Assembly (NCBI RefSeq): GCF_001675285.1
Contig: NZ_LSGQ01000028.1
Location: 180,437-244,436 of the forward strand
Length of the DNA stretch: 64,000 nucleotides
Source: Elizabethkingia miricola
GTDB taxonomy: Bacteria > Bacteroidota > Bacteroidia > Flavobacteriales > Weeksellaceae
Reading direction: 5' to 3'
The notes beneath the pieces were generated by a model that saw only the letters and a program-made list of their open reading frames with translations, was not told the DNA's origin and ran no database searches. Below are positions 34,438-42,697 of the stretch, in pieces (positions within the stretch are counted from its first letter, which is position 1; each line of letters opens with the position of its first letter). The position numbers and the translations under genes were made by a program.

Positions 34438-35784
34438 ATGAAAATTAAATATATCATATTAGGTTTATGCGGACTATTATCAGTAATCTCATGCGATAAG
34501 GAGCTGGAAATAAACCCCGAACAAAGCATAACAACTGAAAAGGCGGTCTCTACTCCGGAAAATATAAACAATATCCTGATAGGTGCATATGCCAATACCG
34601 GCAAGTCGGATCTGTTGGGTGGTAATTTGCAAATGTATGCGGACTTATTGGGAGATTCCGGTTATGTTTCGTGGTTCGGAACTTATCCGGATCTGCGTAC
34701 TATTTATAGTAAAAATATAGTATCTGATAATGTTTATGTAAGAGATACATGGCGTACTGCTTACAAAGTTATATTTGAAACGAATCTGATCCTGGAAAAT
34801 CTGAATATAATAACTATCGAAAATGATAAAAAAAGAACAGAAGGTGAAGCAAAGCTCCTTCGCGCCTTAAATTATTTCGAACTGGTGCGCTGCTATAGTA
34901 AAGCATATATAAACGGAGCCAATAATACACAACCAGGTGTACCTTTGATTCTGTCCGGTAAAATTAATTATAACGGAAATCTGTCGGTTGCCAGAAATAC
35001 AGTAGAAGAAATATACACTCAGGTTATAAAAGACCTTACAGAGGCTATTACTGTGCTACCTATAAATAATTCTTATTACGCCGATGTTTATTCTGCAAAA
35101 GCGTTGCTTACCAGAGTATACCTACAAAAAGGAGATTATAAAAAAGCCCGGGATATGGCCAATGATGTAATCACTAACAGCGGAAAAAGCCTGATGCCTG
35201 ACTACAACGATGTATTCAATACTTCTCAGAATACACCCGAAGATTTATTTGCCATACAAGTCACATCACAGTCGGGGACAAATGATCTTATAACATTTTA
35301 TGCATCTGAAGCCAATGGTGGGCGTGGGGGAGATATTGCCCTGAAAGATGAATTCCTCAATCTGTTTGAAGCAAATGATGTACGAGGATCATTTTATTAT
35401 ATTAATCCCTACGATGATAAACTTACCAGTAAATACACTAATAGGTTTGGGAATCTCCATGTAATAAGACTTGCTGAAATATACCTTATAAGAGCCGAAT
35501 CTAATTTCAGAGAAAATACTTCTTTAGGGGCAACATCTTTAGATGATATCAATACGATAAGAAACAGGGCCAAAGCTTCAATATTAAGTTCAGTATCATT
35601 AGATGATATCCTAATGGAGAGAAGGAAAGAATTAGCTTTTGAAGGTTTTCTTTTGCATGATATAAAGAGAACAGCAGGTAGTGTAGGCTCTTTACCATGG
35701 AGTAGTGACAAACTAGTTTTCCCCATACCATTAAGAGAAATGCAGGTGAATTCCAAACTGGTTCAAAACCCCGGATATAACTAA
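34438..35784 (+). CDS. SusD/RagB-type outer membrane lipoprotein
   Basis: 448 residues. The lipoprotein signal ends at Cys19-20 region (GLLSVISCDKELEINPEQ). The SusD tetratricopeptide-like helices are recognisable (EGEAKLLRALNYFELVRCYSKAY, AKALLTRVYLQKGDYKKARDMANDVI) and the C-terminal part has VIRLAEIYLIRAESNFR and RRKELAFEGFLLHDIKR, ending in NPGYN, the usual SusD terminus. It caps the SusC barrel and binds the ligand on the cell surface. Ligand class is inferred only from the neighbouring peptidases. Confidence 0.93.
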   Translation: MKIKYIILGLCGLLSVISCDKELEINPEQSITTEKAVSTPENINNILIGAYANTGKSDLLGGNLQMYADLLGDSGYVSWFGTYPDLRTIYSKNIVSDNVYVRDTWRTAYKVIFETNLILENLNIITIENDKKRTEGEAKLLRALNYFELVRCYSKAYINGANNTQPGVPLILSGKINYNGNLSVARNTVEEIYTQVIKDLTEAITVLPINNSYYADVYSAKALLTRVYLQKGDYKKARDMANDVITNSGKSLMPDYNDVFNTSQNTPEDLFAIQVTSQSGTNDLITFYASEANGGRGGDIALKDEFLNLFEANDVRGSFYYINPYDDKLTSKYTNRFGNLHVIRLAEIYLIRAESNFRENTSLGATSLDDINTIRNRAKASILSSVSLDDILMERRKELAFEGFLLHDIKRTAGSVGSLPWSSDKLVFPIPLREMQVNSKLVQNPGYN

Positions 35785-35845
35785 TATTGAGTTATATACT
35801 GAAAAATTAAAAAACATTAAATTTTTATTTTTTTCAGATAAATAT

Positions 35846-35876
35846 TTTGCGGATTAATTTTTTGTCTATACATTTA
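35846..35876 (+). promoter_or_regulatory. thr operon promoter (TTTG-N19-TACATTTA)
   Basis: TTTG at 35846-35849 and TACATTTA at 35869-35876, separated by exactly 19 bp, match the Bacteroidota consensus with one change in the last -7 base. The leader peptide ATG is 19 bp beyond the -7 box. Confidence 0.7.
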
Positions 35877-35895
35877 CACTGTTTTTAGAGAACAA

Positions 35896-35976
35896 ATGAG
35901 AGTAAATACTATTATTACATCCACTTCCACAACGACAATTATTCAATTGCCGCAGAAGGGTTGTATTAGTATTTGA
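35896..35976 (+). CDS. thrL: Candidate thr operon leader peptide (Thr/Ile-rich)
   Basis: A 26-codon ORF between the promoter and the attenuator. Residues 5-16 read TIITSTSTTTII, and 12 of 26 residues are Thr or Ile, the two end-products sensed by the E. coli thr leader. It ends in TGA 22 bp before the terminator stem. The position and composition are those of a classical attenuation leader peptide. It is too short for usual gene calling. Translation is inferred. Confidence 0.75.
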   Translation: MRVNTIITSTSTTTIIQLPQKGCISI

Positions 35977-36034
35977 CGACAAAAAATATAAATTACACAA
36001 GGCCTTTCTGAGATTCAGAAAGGCCTTTTTTTAT
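35921..36034 (+). promoter_or_regulatory. thr operon transcription attenuator
   Basis: Region 1, CCACTTC (35921-35927, within the Thr codons), can pair with region 2, GAAGGG (35955-35960). Region 2, CAGAAGG (35953-35959), can instead pair with CCTTTCTG (36003-36010), the left arm of the terminator, with one bulged base. The terminator is a perfect 13-bp stem at 35999-36011 and 36015-36027 with loop GAT, followed by seven T. A ribosome stalled on Thr/Ile codons would cover region 1, free region 2 and prevent terminator formation, allowing thrA transcription. Confidence 0.75.
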
Positions 36035-36057
36035 TCCTGATAACCATAGATATTGAT

Positions 36058-38508
36058 ATGAAAGTTTTAAAATTTGGAGGTACTTCAGTCGGAAGTACAG
36101 AAGCCGTAAAAAACCTCAGGTTTATTGTTGAAAGAGAAAAGGAAAATGATAAACCTTTGTTTGTTGTATGCTCAGCATTCTCAGGGACTACCAACTCCTT
36201 ACTGGAAGCAACTGAAGAAGCATTATACAACCGTGACTATCAAAGTATTCTGGATGGTATAGAGCAGCGTCATTATGACATGATAAAAGAAACACTGCCT
36301 GTATCGGTTCAAAATCCTTTACTTATGCTCGTTAAAGGCAATTTTAATATTCTGGAAGACTTACTTTCCAGTGTTGCACATTTAGGGGAGCTTTCCGACA
36401 GAACAAAAGCAAAAATTGTTTCATTGGGCGAGCAGCTATCCTGTCCAATTATAGCTGCATACCTCAATACCTCTATGCCTGCAGAATTTAAAGATTCAAG
36501 AGACTTAATCCATACCAATTCCAACTATCTGAAAGCTGAGGTTAATTTTGATGCAACCAATCGGAATATTCAGCAATGGGCGCAAAATCTGGAAAACAAA
36601 GTATATGTTGTCACTGGTTTTATAGCCACTGATAAAGATAAAATAACAACTACACTGGGAAGAGGGGGTTCAGATTATACTGCGGCTATTCTTGGTGCAG
36701 CACTCAATGTTCAGGAGGTACAGATATGGACAGATGTCAATGGTTTTATGACCGCTGATCCAAGATTGGTAAGAAATGCTTATTCTCTGGAGTATTTAAG
36801 CTATCAGGAAGCTATGGAACTTTCATATTTTGGTGCTAAAGTAATCTATCCGCCTTCATTAGTACCTGTTATCTCCAAAGAAATTCCGATATGGATTAAA
36901 AATACTTTCGAGCCAGAACATCAGGGTACTATGATCCATGTAGAAAGAGAAGCTCATGACAAAGCATTGATTACCGGGATCTCTTCCATCAATAATGTGG
37001 CACTTGTTAATGTTGTGGGAACCATGATTCGTCTGAAAGGCTTCAGTGCCAGATTATTTGGTACTTTATCCCGTCATGACATCAATATTATCCTGATTAC
37101 ACAGGCAAGTTCTGAACATAGTATTTCGTTTGTAGTTGCATCAGAAGATGTTGCCAAAGCCCGATTGGCAATAGAAGAAGAGTTCCATTCTGAAATTACA
37201 ACTGAGAAGCTGCAGCATCCGGAAATCGATACCAATATCAGTATTGTGGCTATTGTAGGGGAGCGTATGAAAAAAACAAAAGGTATTAGTGGCAAGTTAT
37301 TCAGTACTCTTGGGAAAAACAGCATCAATATTATAGCAATAGCACAAGGTTCTTCGGAGCTTAATATATCTACGGTTATTTCTAAAGATGATCTTACAAA
37401 AGCTTTGAATGTAATTCACGATGCCTTTTTACTATCACCTGTTAAAACTTACCACGTCTTCTGTGCAGGTACAGGGAATATTGGTCAGGAATTCCTGGGA
37501 CAGATCTGTCAGGAAGCAGATAATCTGATTGAAAAGCATAAAATAGAAATCAAAGTATTGGGAATAGCCAATACCCGAAAAATGCTTTTAGCAAATGGCA
37601 GTCCTGTTAATATTGCCGGATGGAAAGACCAGCTTGAAGAAAAAGGATTGCAGGCCGATTTAAAAACCTTTATACAGGAAGTAAAAAAATACGAATTACC
37701 CAATACTGTATTTATAGATAATACTTCCAGCAAGTTTGTAGTAGAAGAATACGAAAATCTTTTTAGGAATAATATATCGGTGGTTACCTGTAACAAGATC
37801 AGTAATTCCGAAAGCTATGCTCAGTATCTAAATCTGAAACATCTGGCTGCTAAAAATGGTGTCAGCTTTTTATATGAAACCAATGTTGGAGCAGGATTAC
37901 CTATTATAAAAACACTTAATGACCTGGTGATAAGCGGAGATGAGGTTGTAAAAATAGAGGCTATACTTTCCGGAACTATATCTTATATATTCAATAATTA
38001 TGTTGGTGACAGGACTTTTGAAGAGGTTGTAAGAGAAGCTCAGGAGCTAGGCTATACAGAACCGGATCCAAGAGATGATCTTAATGGGCTGGACTTTTCC
38101 AGAAAAATGCTGATCCTTGCCAGAGAAAATGGATTACCATTGGAACTTTCCGATGTCAACATCAGTAGCTTTCTTCCGGAGGCTTGTCTAAAAGCAGATT
38201 CTGTAGAAGACTTTTATAAAGAGCTTAAAAATAGTGAGCCACATTTTGCAGCATACAAAGAGCAGGCTGCTAAAGAGAATAAAAAACTAAGGCTGATTGG
38301 TATTTTGGAAAATAATGAAATAAAAGTTGAAGTGATGTTGGTAGACAATACTCATCCGTTCTTCAATCTTTCCGGTAGTGACAATATTATATCGTTTACA
38401 ACTGCCAGATACCAGAATACTCCTTTAGTAGTTAAAGGTCCGGGTGCAGGAGCTTCGGTTACAGCGGCTGGCGTTTTTGCAGATTTAGTAAGAGTTACCA
38501 CATTATAA
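36058..38508 (+). CDS. thrA: Bifunctional aspartate kinase / homoserine dehydrogenase
   Basis: 816 residues, the length of E. coli ThrA. The aspartokinase domain opens with MKVLKFGGTSVGS and includes the GRGGSDYTA segment. Two ACT regulatory domains lie around residues 310-450. The homoserine dehydrogenase domain follows (FCAGTGNIGQEFLGQ as nucleotide-binding site; LSGTISYIFNNY; GYTEPDPRDDLNGLDFSRK). It catalyses the first and third steps from aspartate to homoserine. It is the first structural gene of thrABC and is placed just after the attenuator, as expected for end-product control. Confidence 0.95.
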   Translation: MKVLKFGGTSVGSTEAVKNLRFIVEREKENDKPLFVVCSAFSGTTNSLLEATEEALYNRDYQSILDGIEQRHYDMIKETLPVSVQNPLLMLVKGNFNILEDLLSSVAHLGELSDRTKAKIVSLGEQLSCPIIAAYLNTSMPAEFKDSRDLIHTNSNYLKAEVNFDATNRNIQQWAQNLENKVYVVTGFIATDKDKITTTLGRGGSDYTAAILGAALNVQEVQIWTDVNGFMTADPRLVRNAYSLEYLSYQEAMELSYFGAKVIYPPSLVPVISKEIPIWIKNTFEPEHQGTMIHVEREAHDKALITGISSINNVALVNVVGTMIRLKGFSARLFGTLSRHDINIILITQASSEHSISFVVASEDVAKARLAIEEEFHSEITTEKLQHPEIDTNISIVAIVGERMKKTKGISGKLFSTLGKNSINIIAIAQGSSELNISTVISKDDLTKALNVIHDAFLLSPVKTYHVFCAGTGNIGQEFLGQICQEADNLIEKHKIEIKVLGIANTRKMLLANGSPVNIAGWKDQLEEKGLQADLKTFIQEVKKYELPNTVFIDNTSSKFVVEEYENLFRNNISVVTCNKISNSESYAQYLNLKHLAAKNGVSFLYETNVGAGLPIIKTLNDLVISGDEVVKIEAILSGTISYIFNNYVGDRTFEEVVREAQELGYTEPDPRDDLNGLDFSRKMLILARENGLPLELSDVNISSFLPEACLKADSVEDFYKELKNSEPHFAAYKEQAAKENKKLRLIGILENNEIKVEVMLVDNTHPFFNLSGSDNIISFTTARYQNTPLVVKGPGAGASVTAAGVFADLVRVTTL

Positions 38509-38576
38509 GCATATAGAAAATATAACAAAATACTCTGCATAGGTCCTATGTGGTTTAAATAAAACAGACTATTCAA

Positions 38577-39503
38577 ATGAAAAAAATAAAATGTTATGCC
38601 CCTGCAACTGTAGCCAATGTAGTATGTGGCTACGATATATTAGGCTTTGCTATAGATAATCCGGGAGATGAAGTTATTGTATCATTCAATAACAATAATA
38701 AAACGGTAATTACAAAAATAGAAGGCGACCAGGGAAAGTTACCGCTTGATGCCGAAAAAAATGTGGTTGGACACGTGGTGAATCTGTTCTTAGAAAAAAT
38801 AAACTCCAATCAGGGTGTTGATATAGAATTATACAAAAAGATGCCTCTGAACAGTGGTCTTGGTTCCAGCGCTGCCAGTAGTGTAGGAGCATTAGTAGCC
38901 GTGAACGAATTATTTGACAATCCTTTATCCCGACAGGAACTTCTGCCGTTGGCTATGGAAGGAGAGCGGCTTGCTTCAGGAAATGCTCATGCAGACAATG
39001 TTGCACCCTCTTTATTAGGAGGCTTGGTTCTTATTCGCAGTTATGATCCTCTGGATGTTGTAAAACTTCCTGTCGAAATGGATCTGCATGTTGTGTCTGT
39101 ACATCCGCATGTCGATGTACCAACAGGAGAAGCCAGAAAAATTATCCGCCAACAGGTTCCTTTGAAGAAAGCCGTGGAACAGTGGGGAAATGTAGCAGGT
39201 CTCGTGGCAGGTTTTTGCACAAATGATGCTGATCTTATCGGCCGCAGCATGAAAGATGTAATTATAGAGCCGATTCGCTCTATGCTGATTCCTTATTTTG
39301 CTGAAATGAAGCAAACAGCGCTTAATCATAATGCAATTGGATTTGGAATTTCAGGCTCAGGCCCTTCTGTATTTGCTTTATGTAAGAATAAAGATGAAGC
39401 GGAAAAAATTGCTATCGAACTTCACAAACTTCTTTCTGCTCAGAATATCAGCTGTGAATCTCTGGTTACTAAAATCAACAATGAAGGAGCTGTAATACTA
39501 TAA
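38577..39503 (+). CDS. thrB: Homoserine kinase
   Basis: 308 residues of the GHMP kinase family. The N-terminal motif is APATVANVVCGYDILGFAID and the ATP loop is PLNSGLGSSAASSVGA; the C-terminal GFGISGSGPSVFAL completes the fold. It phosphorylates homoserine for threonine synthase. It follows thrA by 68 bp and precedes thrC by 18 bp. Confidence 0.95.
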   Translation: MKKIKCYAPATVANVVCGYDILGFAIDNPGDEVIVSFNNNNKTVITKIEGDQGKLPLDAEKNVVGHVVNLFLEKINSNQGVDIELYKKMPLNSGLGSSAASSVGALVAVNELFDNPLSRQELLPLAMEGERLASGNAHADNVAPSLLGGLVLIRSYDPLDVVKLPVEMDLHVVSVHPHVDVPTGEARKIIRQQVPLKKAVEQWGNVAGLVAGFCTNDADLIGRSMKDVIIEPIRSMLIPYFAEMKQTALNHNAIGFGISGSGPSVFALCKNKDEAEKIAIELHKLLSAQNISCESLVTKINNEGAVIL

Positions 39504-39521
39504 CCACCAAACTAAATAACA

Positions 39522-40811
39522 ATGAAATATTATTCCACAAGAGGAAAACACAGTGTCACTATACAACAAGCCGTACTCAATGGCTTGGCAGATGATGGCG
39601 GGCTCTATATGCCGGCATATATCCCGCAGTTACCTGCATCTTTTTTTGAAAACATCGGGAATAAATCTTTACCGGAAATTGGCTTTGAAGTAGCAAAGTT
39701 ATTTTTGGAAGATTCCGTTCCGGATGAAGTTTTAAAAGAAATGATCGATGAGGTTCTCAACTTTGATATTCCGGTAGTGCCGGTTCATCATAACATTTAC
39801 AGTTTAGAGCTTTTCCATGGTCCTACGTTAGCATTTAAAGATGTGGGGGCAAGGTTTATGGCGCGACTGATGTCCTATTATGCAAATGGAAACGTTATGA
39901 AGGTAATTGCAGCAACTTCCGGAGATACGGGTAGTGCTGTTGCAGCAGGTTTCTATAATGTACCAGGAATTAATGTATATATTCTGTACCCTAAAGGTAA
40001 GGTAAGTCCATTGCAGGAAAAGCAGCTTACAACATGGGGGGGTAATATAAAAGCATTGGAAATCGAGGGAACTTTCGACGATTGTCAGGCGCTTGCCAAA
40101 CAACTTTTAGCCGATGAAGAATTACAGCAACATCAGGTAACTTCTGCCAATAGTATTAATATTGCAAGGCTTATCCCACAGAGCTTTTACTATTTCTGGG
40201 CTTATGCACAACTAAAAAAAGAGAATAAAAAGATTGTCTTTAGTGTACCAAGCGGAAACTTCGGGAATCTTACAGCGGGACTACTCGCTTATAGAATGGG
40301 ATTGCCGGTGGATCGCTTTATCGCTTCTACCAATATCAACAATGTTGTGCCTCAGTATCTGGAGAGTGGCACATACGAAGCCAGACCATCTCTTTCTACT
40401 GTCAGCAACGCTATGGATGTAGGGAATCCAAGCAATTTTGAAAGAATGAAAGATTTGTTTCAGGAAGATGTTGCTAAATTCAGAAAGATTATATCTGGCT
40501 ATTACTTTACCGATGAAGAGACAAAAACTACAGTTCAGAAAGTATATAAAGAATCCGGTTATCTTTTAGATCCGCACGGCGCTGTTGCCTATCTTGGATT
40601 AGTACAATACCAAAAAGAACAACAGGAAGATTTTAATGGTATTTTACTAGAAACTGCTCATCCTGCAAAATTTATAGAAACTGTGGAAGAAAGCATTTTG
40701 GAAAGGATTGAAGTACCGGAAAAGCTTTCAGCTTTTGGAAAAAAGGAAAAAGTAGCAGACCTGTTCCCTGTAGATTTTCAGCAGGTAAAAGCATTTATCA
40801 AACAACATTAG
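39522..40811 (+). CDS. thrC: Threonine synthase
   Basis: 429 residues, PLP-dependent. It starts MKYYSTRGKHSVTIQQAVLNGLADDGGLYMP, the typical opening, and the PLP lysine lies in LAFKDVGARFMARL, with phosphate-binding ATSGDTGSAVAAGF and VPSGNFGNLTAGLLA. It converts O-phosphohomoserine to threonine and completes the operon. The terminator is about 150 bp downstream at 40962-40991. Confidence 0.95.
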   Translation: MKYYSTRGKHSVTIQQAVLNGLADDGGLYMPAYIPQLPASFFENIGNKSLPEIGFEVAKLFLEDSVPDEVLKEMIDEVLNFDIPVVPVHHNIYSLELFHGPTLAFKDVGARFMARLMSYYANGNVMKVIAATSGDTGSAVAAGFYNVPGINVYILYPKGKVSPLQEKQLTTWGGNIKALEIEGTFDDCQALAKQLLADEELQQHQVTSANSINIARLIPQSFYYFWAYAQLKKENKKIVFSVPSGNFGNLTAGLLAYRMGLPVDRFIASTNINNVVPQYLESGTYEARPSLSTVSNAMDVGNPSNFERMKDLFQEDVAKFRKIISGYYFTDEETKTTVQKVYKESGYLLDPHGAVAYLGLVQYQKEQQEDFNGILLETAHPAKFIETVEESILERIEVPEKLSAFGKKEKVADLFPVDFQQVKAFIKQH

Positions 40812-40961
40812 AATAAAGAGATGACTGCTTCCAAAGACCAAACTAAAAATGAATCATTTTTCCGGAGCATAATCATTCGGTAGCGTGATGAATATATTTG
40901 GTGTCTTTGTATAAACTCTGATTCATTCAAAATAAAATTTAAGTTTAATTTATCTACCACG

Positions 40962-40991
40962 GAAAGCATTGTGCAATAGCGCAATGCTTTC
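40962..40991 (+). terminator. Terminator of the thr operon
   Basis: A 10-bp perfect stem GAAAGCATTG / CAATGCTTTC with a 10-base loop that can extend the pairing, followed by TTTAT. No gene is seen in the 150 bases between it and thrC. Confidence 0.75.
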
Positions 40992-41075
40992 TTTATAACA
41001 TACCATTTAATCCGGACAGAAACACTATACCTGACAAATAAGTATTTTTTGTATTTTAGTGGGATAAATTTAGCT

Positions 41076-41459
41076 ATGAAGAATGTGCCTTTAGTAGGTT
41101 GTTTATTAGTATTTGCAGGTAGTTTTCTTCCCTTGGTTCATATCCCTCTCGTAGGCAACTGGGGTTACTGGAAGTTGGATCACACCATGGCCATTATGGT
41201 ATGGTCTGTTTCATCTATTGCACTTGCAAGTATAATATTCAATAAGGTAAAACTTCCCCGCATTCTGGCAATAATTTTATTATTCCTTTTCGCTATCACA
41301 TTATTTGCTATAAAAGCCAAATCACTGAATTTTTTCAGCTTTATTCCTTTTAAAGGACTCCAAAATACTATGGCAGGAATTGTAAAATTGTCATGGGGAT
41401 GGCTTTTTGAATTCTCAGGAGCCGTGCTTATGCTTTTAGCGAAAAATAACAAGATATAA
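41076..41459 (+). CDS. Small four-helix membrane protein of unknown function
   Basis: 127 residues from the ATG at 41076 (MKNVPLVGCLLVFAGSFLPLVHIP), which gives a natural N-terminal helix; an in-frame start nine codons earlier is less convincing. There are about four hydrophobic segments (residues 5-22, 40-60, 65-85, 105-125). I recognise no named family. It lies 35 bp upstream of a thiolase gene but has no visible functional link with it. Confidence 0.65.
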   Translation: MKNVPLVGCLLVFAGSFLPLVHIPLVGNWGYWKLDHTMAIMVWSVSSIALASIIFNKVKLPRILAIILLFLFAITLFAIKAKSLNFFSFIPFKGLQNTMAGIVKLSWGWLFEFSGAVLMLLAKNNKI

Positions 41460-41494
41460 AATCAAAATTTATAAACCCTAAAAATAAAATAGTA

Positions 41495-42673
41495 ATGAAA
41501 GAAGTATTCATCGTATCTGCAGTAAGAACTCCTATGGGAAGTTTTATGGGGAGCCTTTCAGGTGTTCCTGCCACTCAATTGGGAGCAGTAGCCATAAAAG
41601 GAGCTTTAGATAAAATAAATTTAAATCCTGCAGAAATTCAGGATGTATACATGGGAAATGTATTACAGGCAGGAGAGGGACAGGCACCTGCAAAACAGGC
41701 TGCATTAGGAGCAGGTCTTCCGAATACAACACCAACTACAGCAGTAAATAAAGTTTGTGCTTCTGGTATGAAAGCAGTTATGATGGCTGCGCAGGCTGTA
41801 AAAGCTGGAGACGTTGAGGCTATCGTAGCAGGAGGTATGGAGAATATGTCTCAGGTTCCACATTATATCGACGGAAGAAATGGTGTAAAACTGGGGGATA
41901 TCAAACTACAGGATGGCCTTCTGAAAGATGGTCTTACCGATGTATACAGCAAACAACATATGGGTAACTGTGCCGAATTGTGTGCTAAAGAATACAATAT
42001 TACCCGTGAAGAACAAGATGCATTTGCTATTCAGTCTTATGAGCGTTCTGCAAAAGCATGGTCAGAAGGGAAGTTCAAAGAAGAAGTTGTTCCGGTTAGT
42101 ATTCCGCAAAGAAAAGGAGAGCCGATAATCTTCGCTGAAGATGAAGAATATAAAAATGTAAAATTTGACAGAATTCCTACATTACCGACTGTATTCCAAA
42201 AAGAAAACGGTACCGTTACAGCAGCTAATGCTTCTACATTAAATGATGGTGCTTCAGCTTTAGTATTAATGTCCAAGGAAAAAATGGAAAGCTTAGGTCT
42301 TAAGCCTTTGGCAAAAATAGTTTCTTATGCTGATGCCGCACAGGCGCCTGAATGGTTTACTACAGCGCCTGCAAAAGCTTTACCAATTGCCTTAGCAAAA
42401 GCTAACTTAACAATTAATGATATCGATTTCTTCGAATTCAATGAAGCGTTTTCTGTCGTAGGCTTGGCCAATAATAAAATCTTAGGTCTGGATGCTGCTA
42501 AAGTAAACGTAAATGGCGGAGCAGTAGCACTAGGACACCCGCTGGGAAGTTCAGGTTCCAGAATTATTGTAACCCTTATCAATGTACTTAAACAAAACAA
42601 TGCTAAGTATGGAGCTGCTGCTATTTGCAACGGTGGAGGCGGAGCATCTGCTATTGTTATAGAGAACATCTAA
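41495..42673 (+). CDS. Acetyl-CoA C-acetyltransferase (thiolase)
   Basis: 392 residues. The nucleophilic Cys is in VNKVCASGMKAVMMA, then FNEAFSVVGLA, GHPLGSSGSRI and the second catalytic Cys in AAICNGGGGASAI. The CNGGGGA ending and MKEVFIVSAVRTPMGSF start resemble biosynthetic/degradative acetoacetyl-CoA thiolases (AtoB/PhaA) more than FadA, whose paralog in the fad operon has CVGTGQG. It interconverts two acetyl-CoA and acetoacetyl-CoA. It is outside the ATGCATGCAT-controlled operons. Confidence 0.9.
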   Translation: MKEVFIVSAVRTPMGSFMGSLSGVPATQLGAVAIKGALDKINLNPAEIQDVYMGNVLQAGEGQAPAKQAALGAGLPNTTPTTAVNKVCASGMKAVMMAAQAVKAGDVEAIVAGGMENMSQVPHYIDGRNGVKLGDIKLQDGLLKDGLTDVYSKQHMGNCAELCAKEYNITREEQDAFAIQSYERSAKAWSEGKFKEEVVPVSIPQRKGEPIIFAEDEEYKNVKFDRIPTLPTVFQKENGTVTAANASTLNDGASALVLMSKEKMESLGLKPLAKIVSYADAAQAPEWFTTAPAKALPIALAKANLTINDIDFFEFNEAFSVVGLANNKILGLDAAKVNVNGGAVALGHPLGSSGSRIIVTLINVLKQNNAKYGAAAICNGGGGASAIVIENI

Positions 42674-42697
42674 AATTATCAAATTATAAACTATTCC

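Noticed and set aside
35896..35976. The possibility that the thr leader ORF is a random short ORF
   Set aside because: Position between promoter and terminator, 12 Thr/Ile in 26 codons, and the two exclusive RNA pairings together make chance unlikely, so it was kept as a feature.
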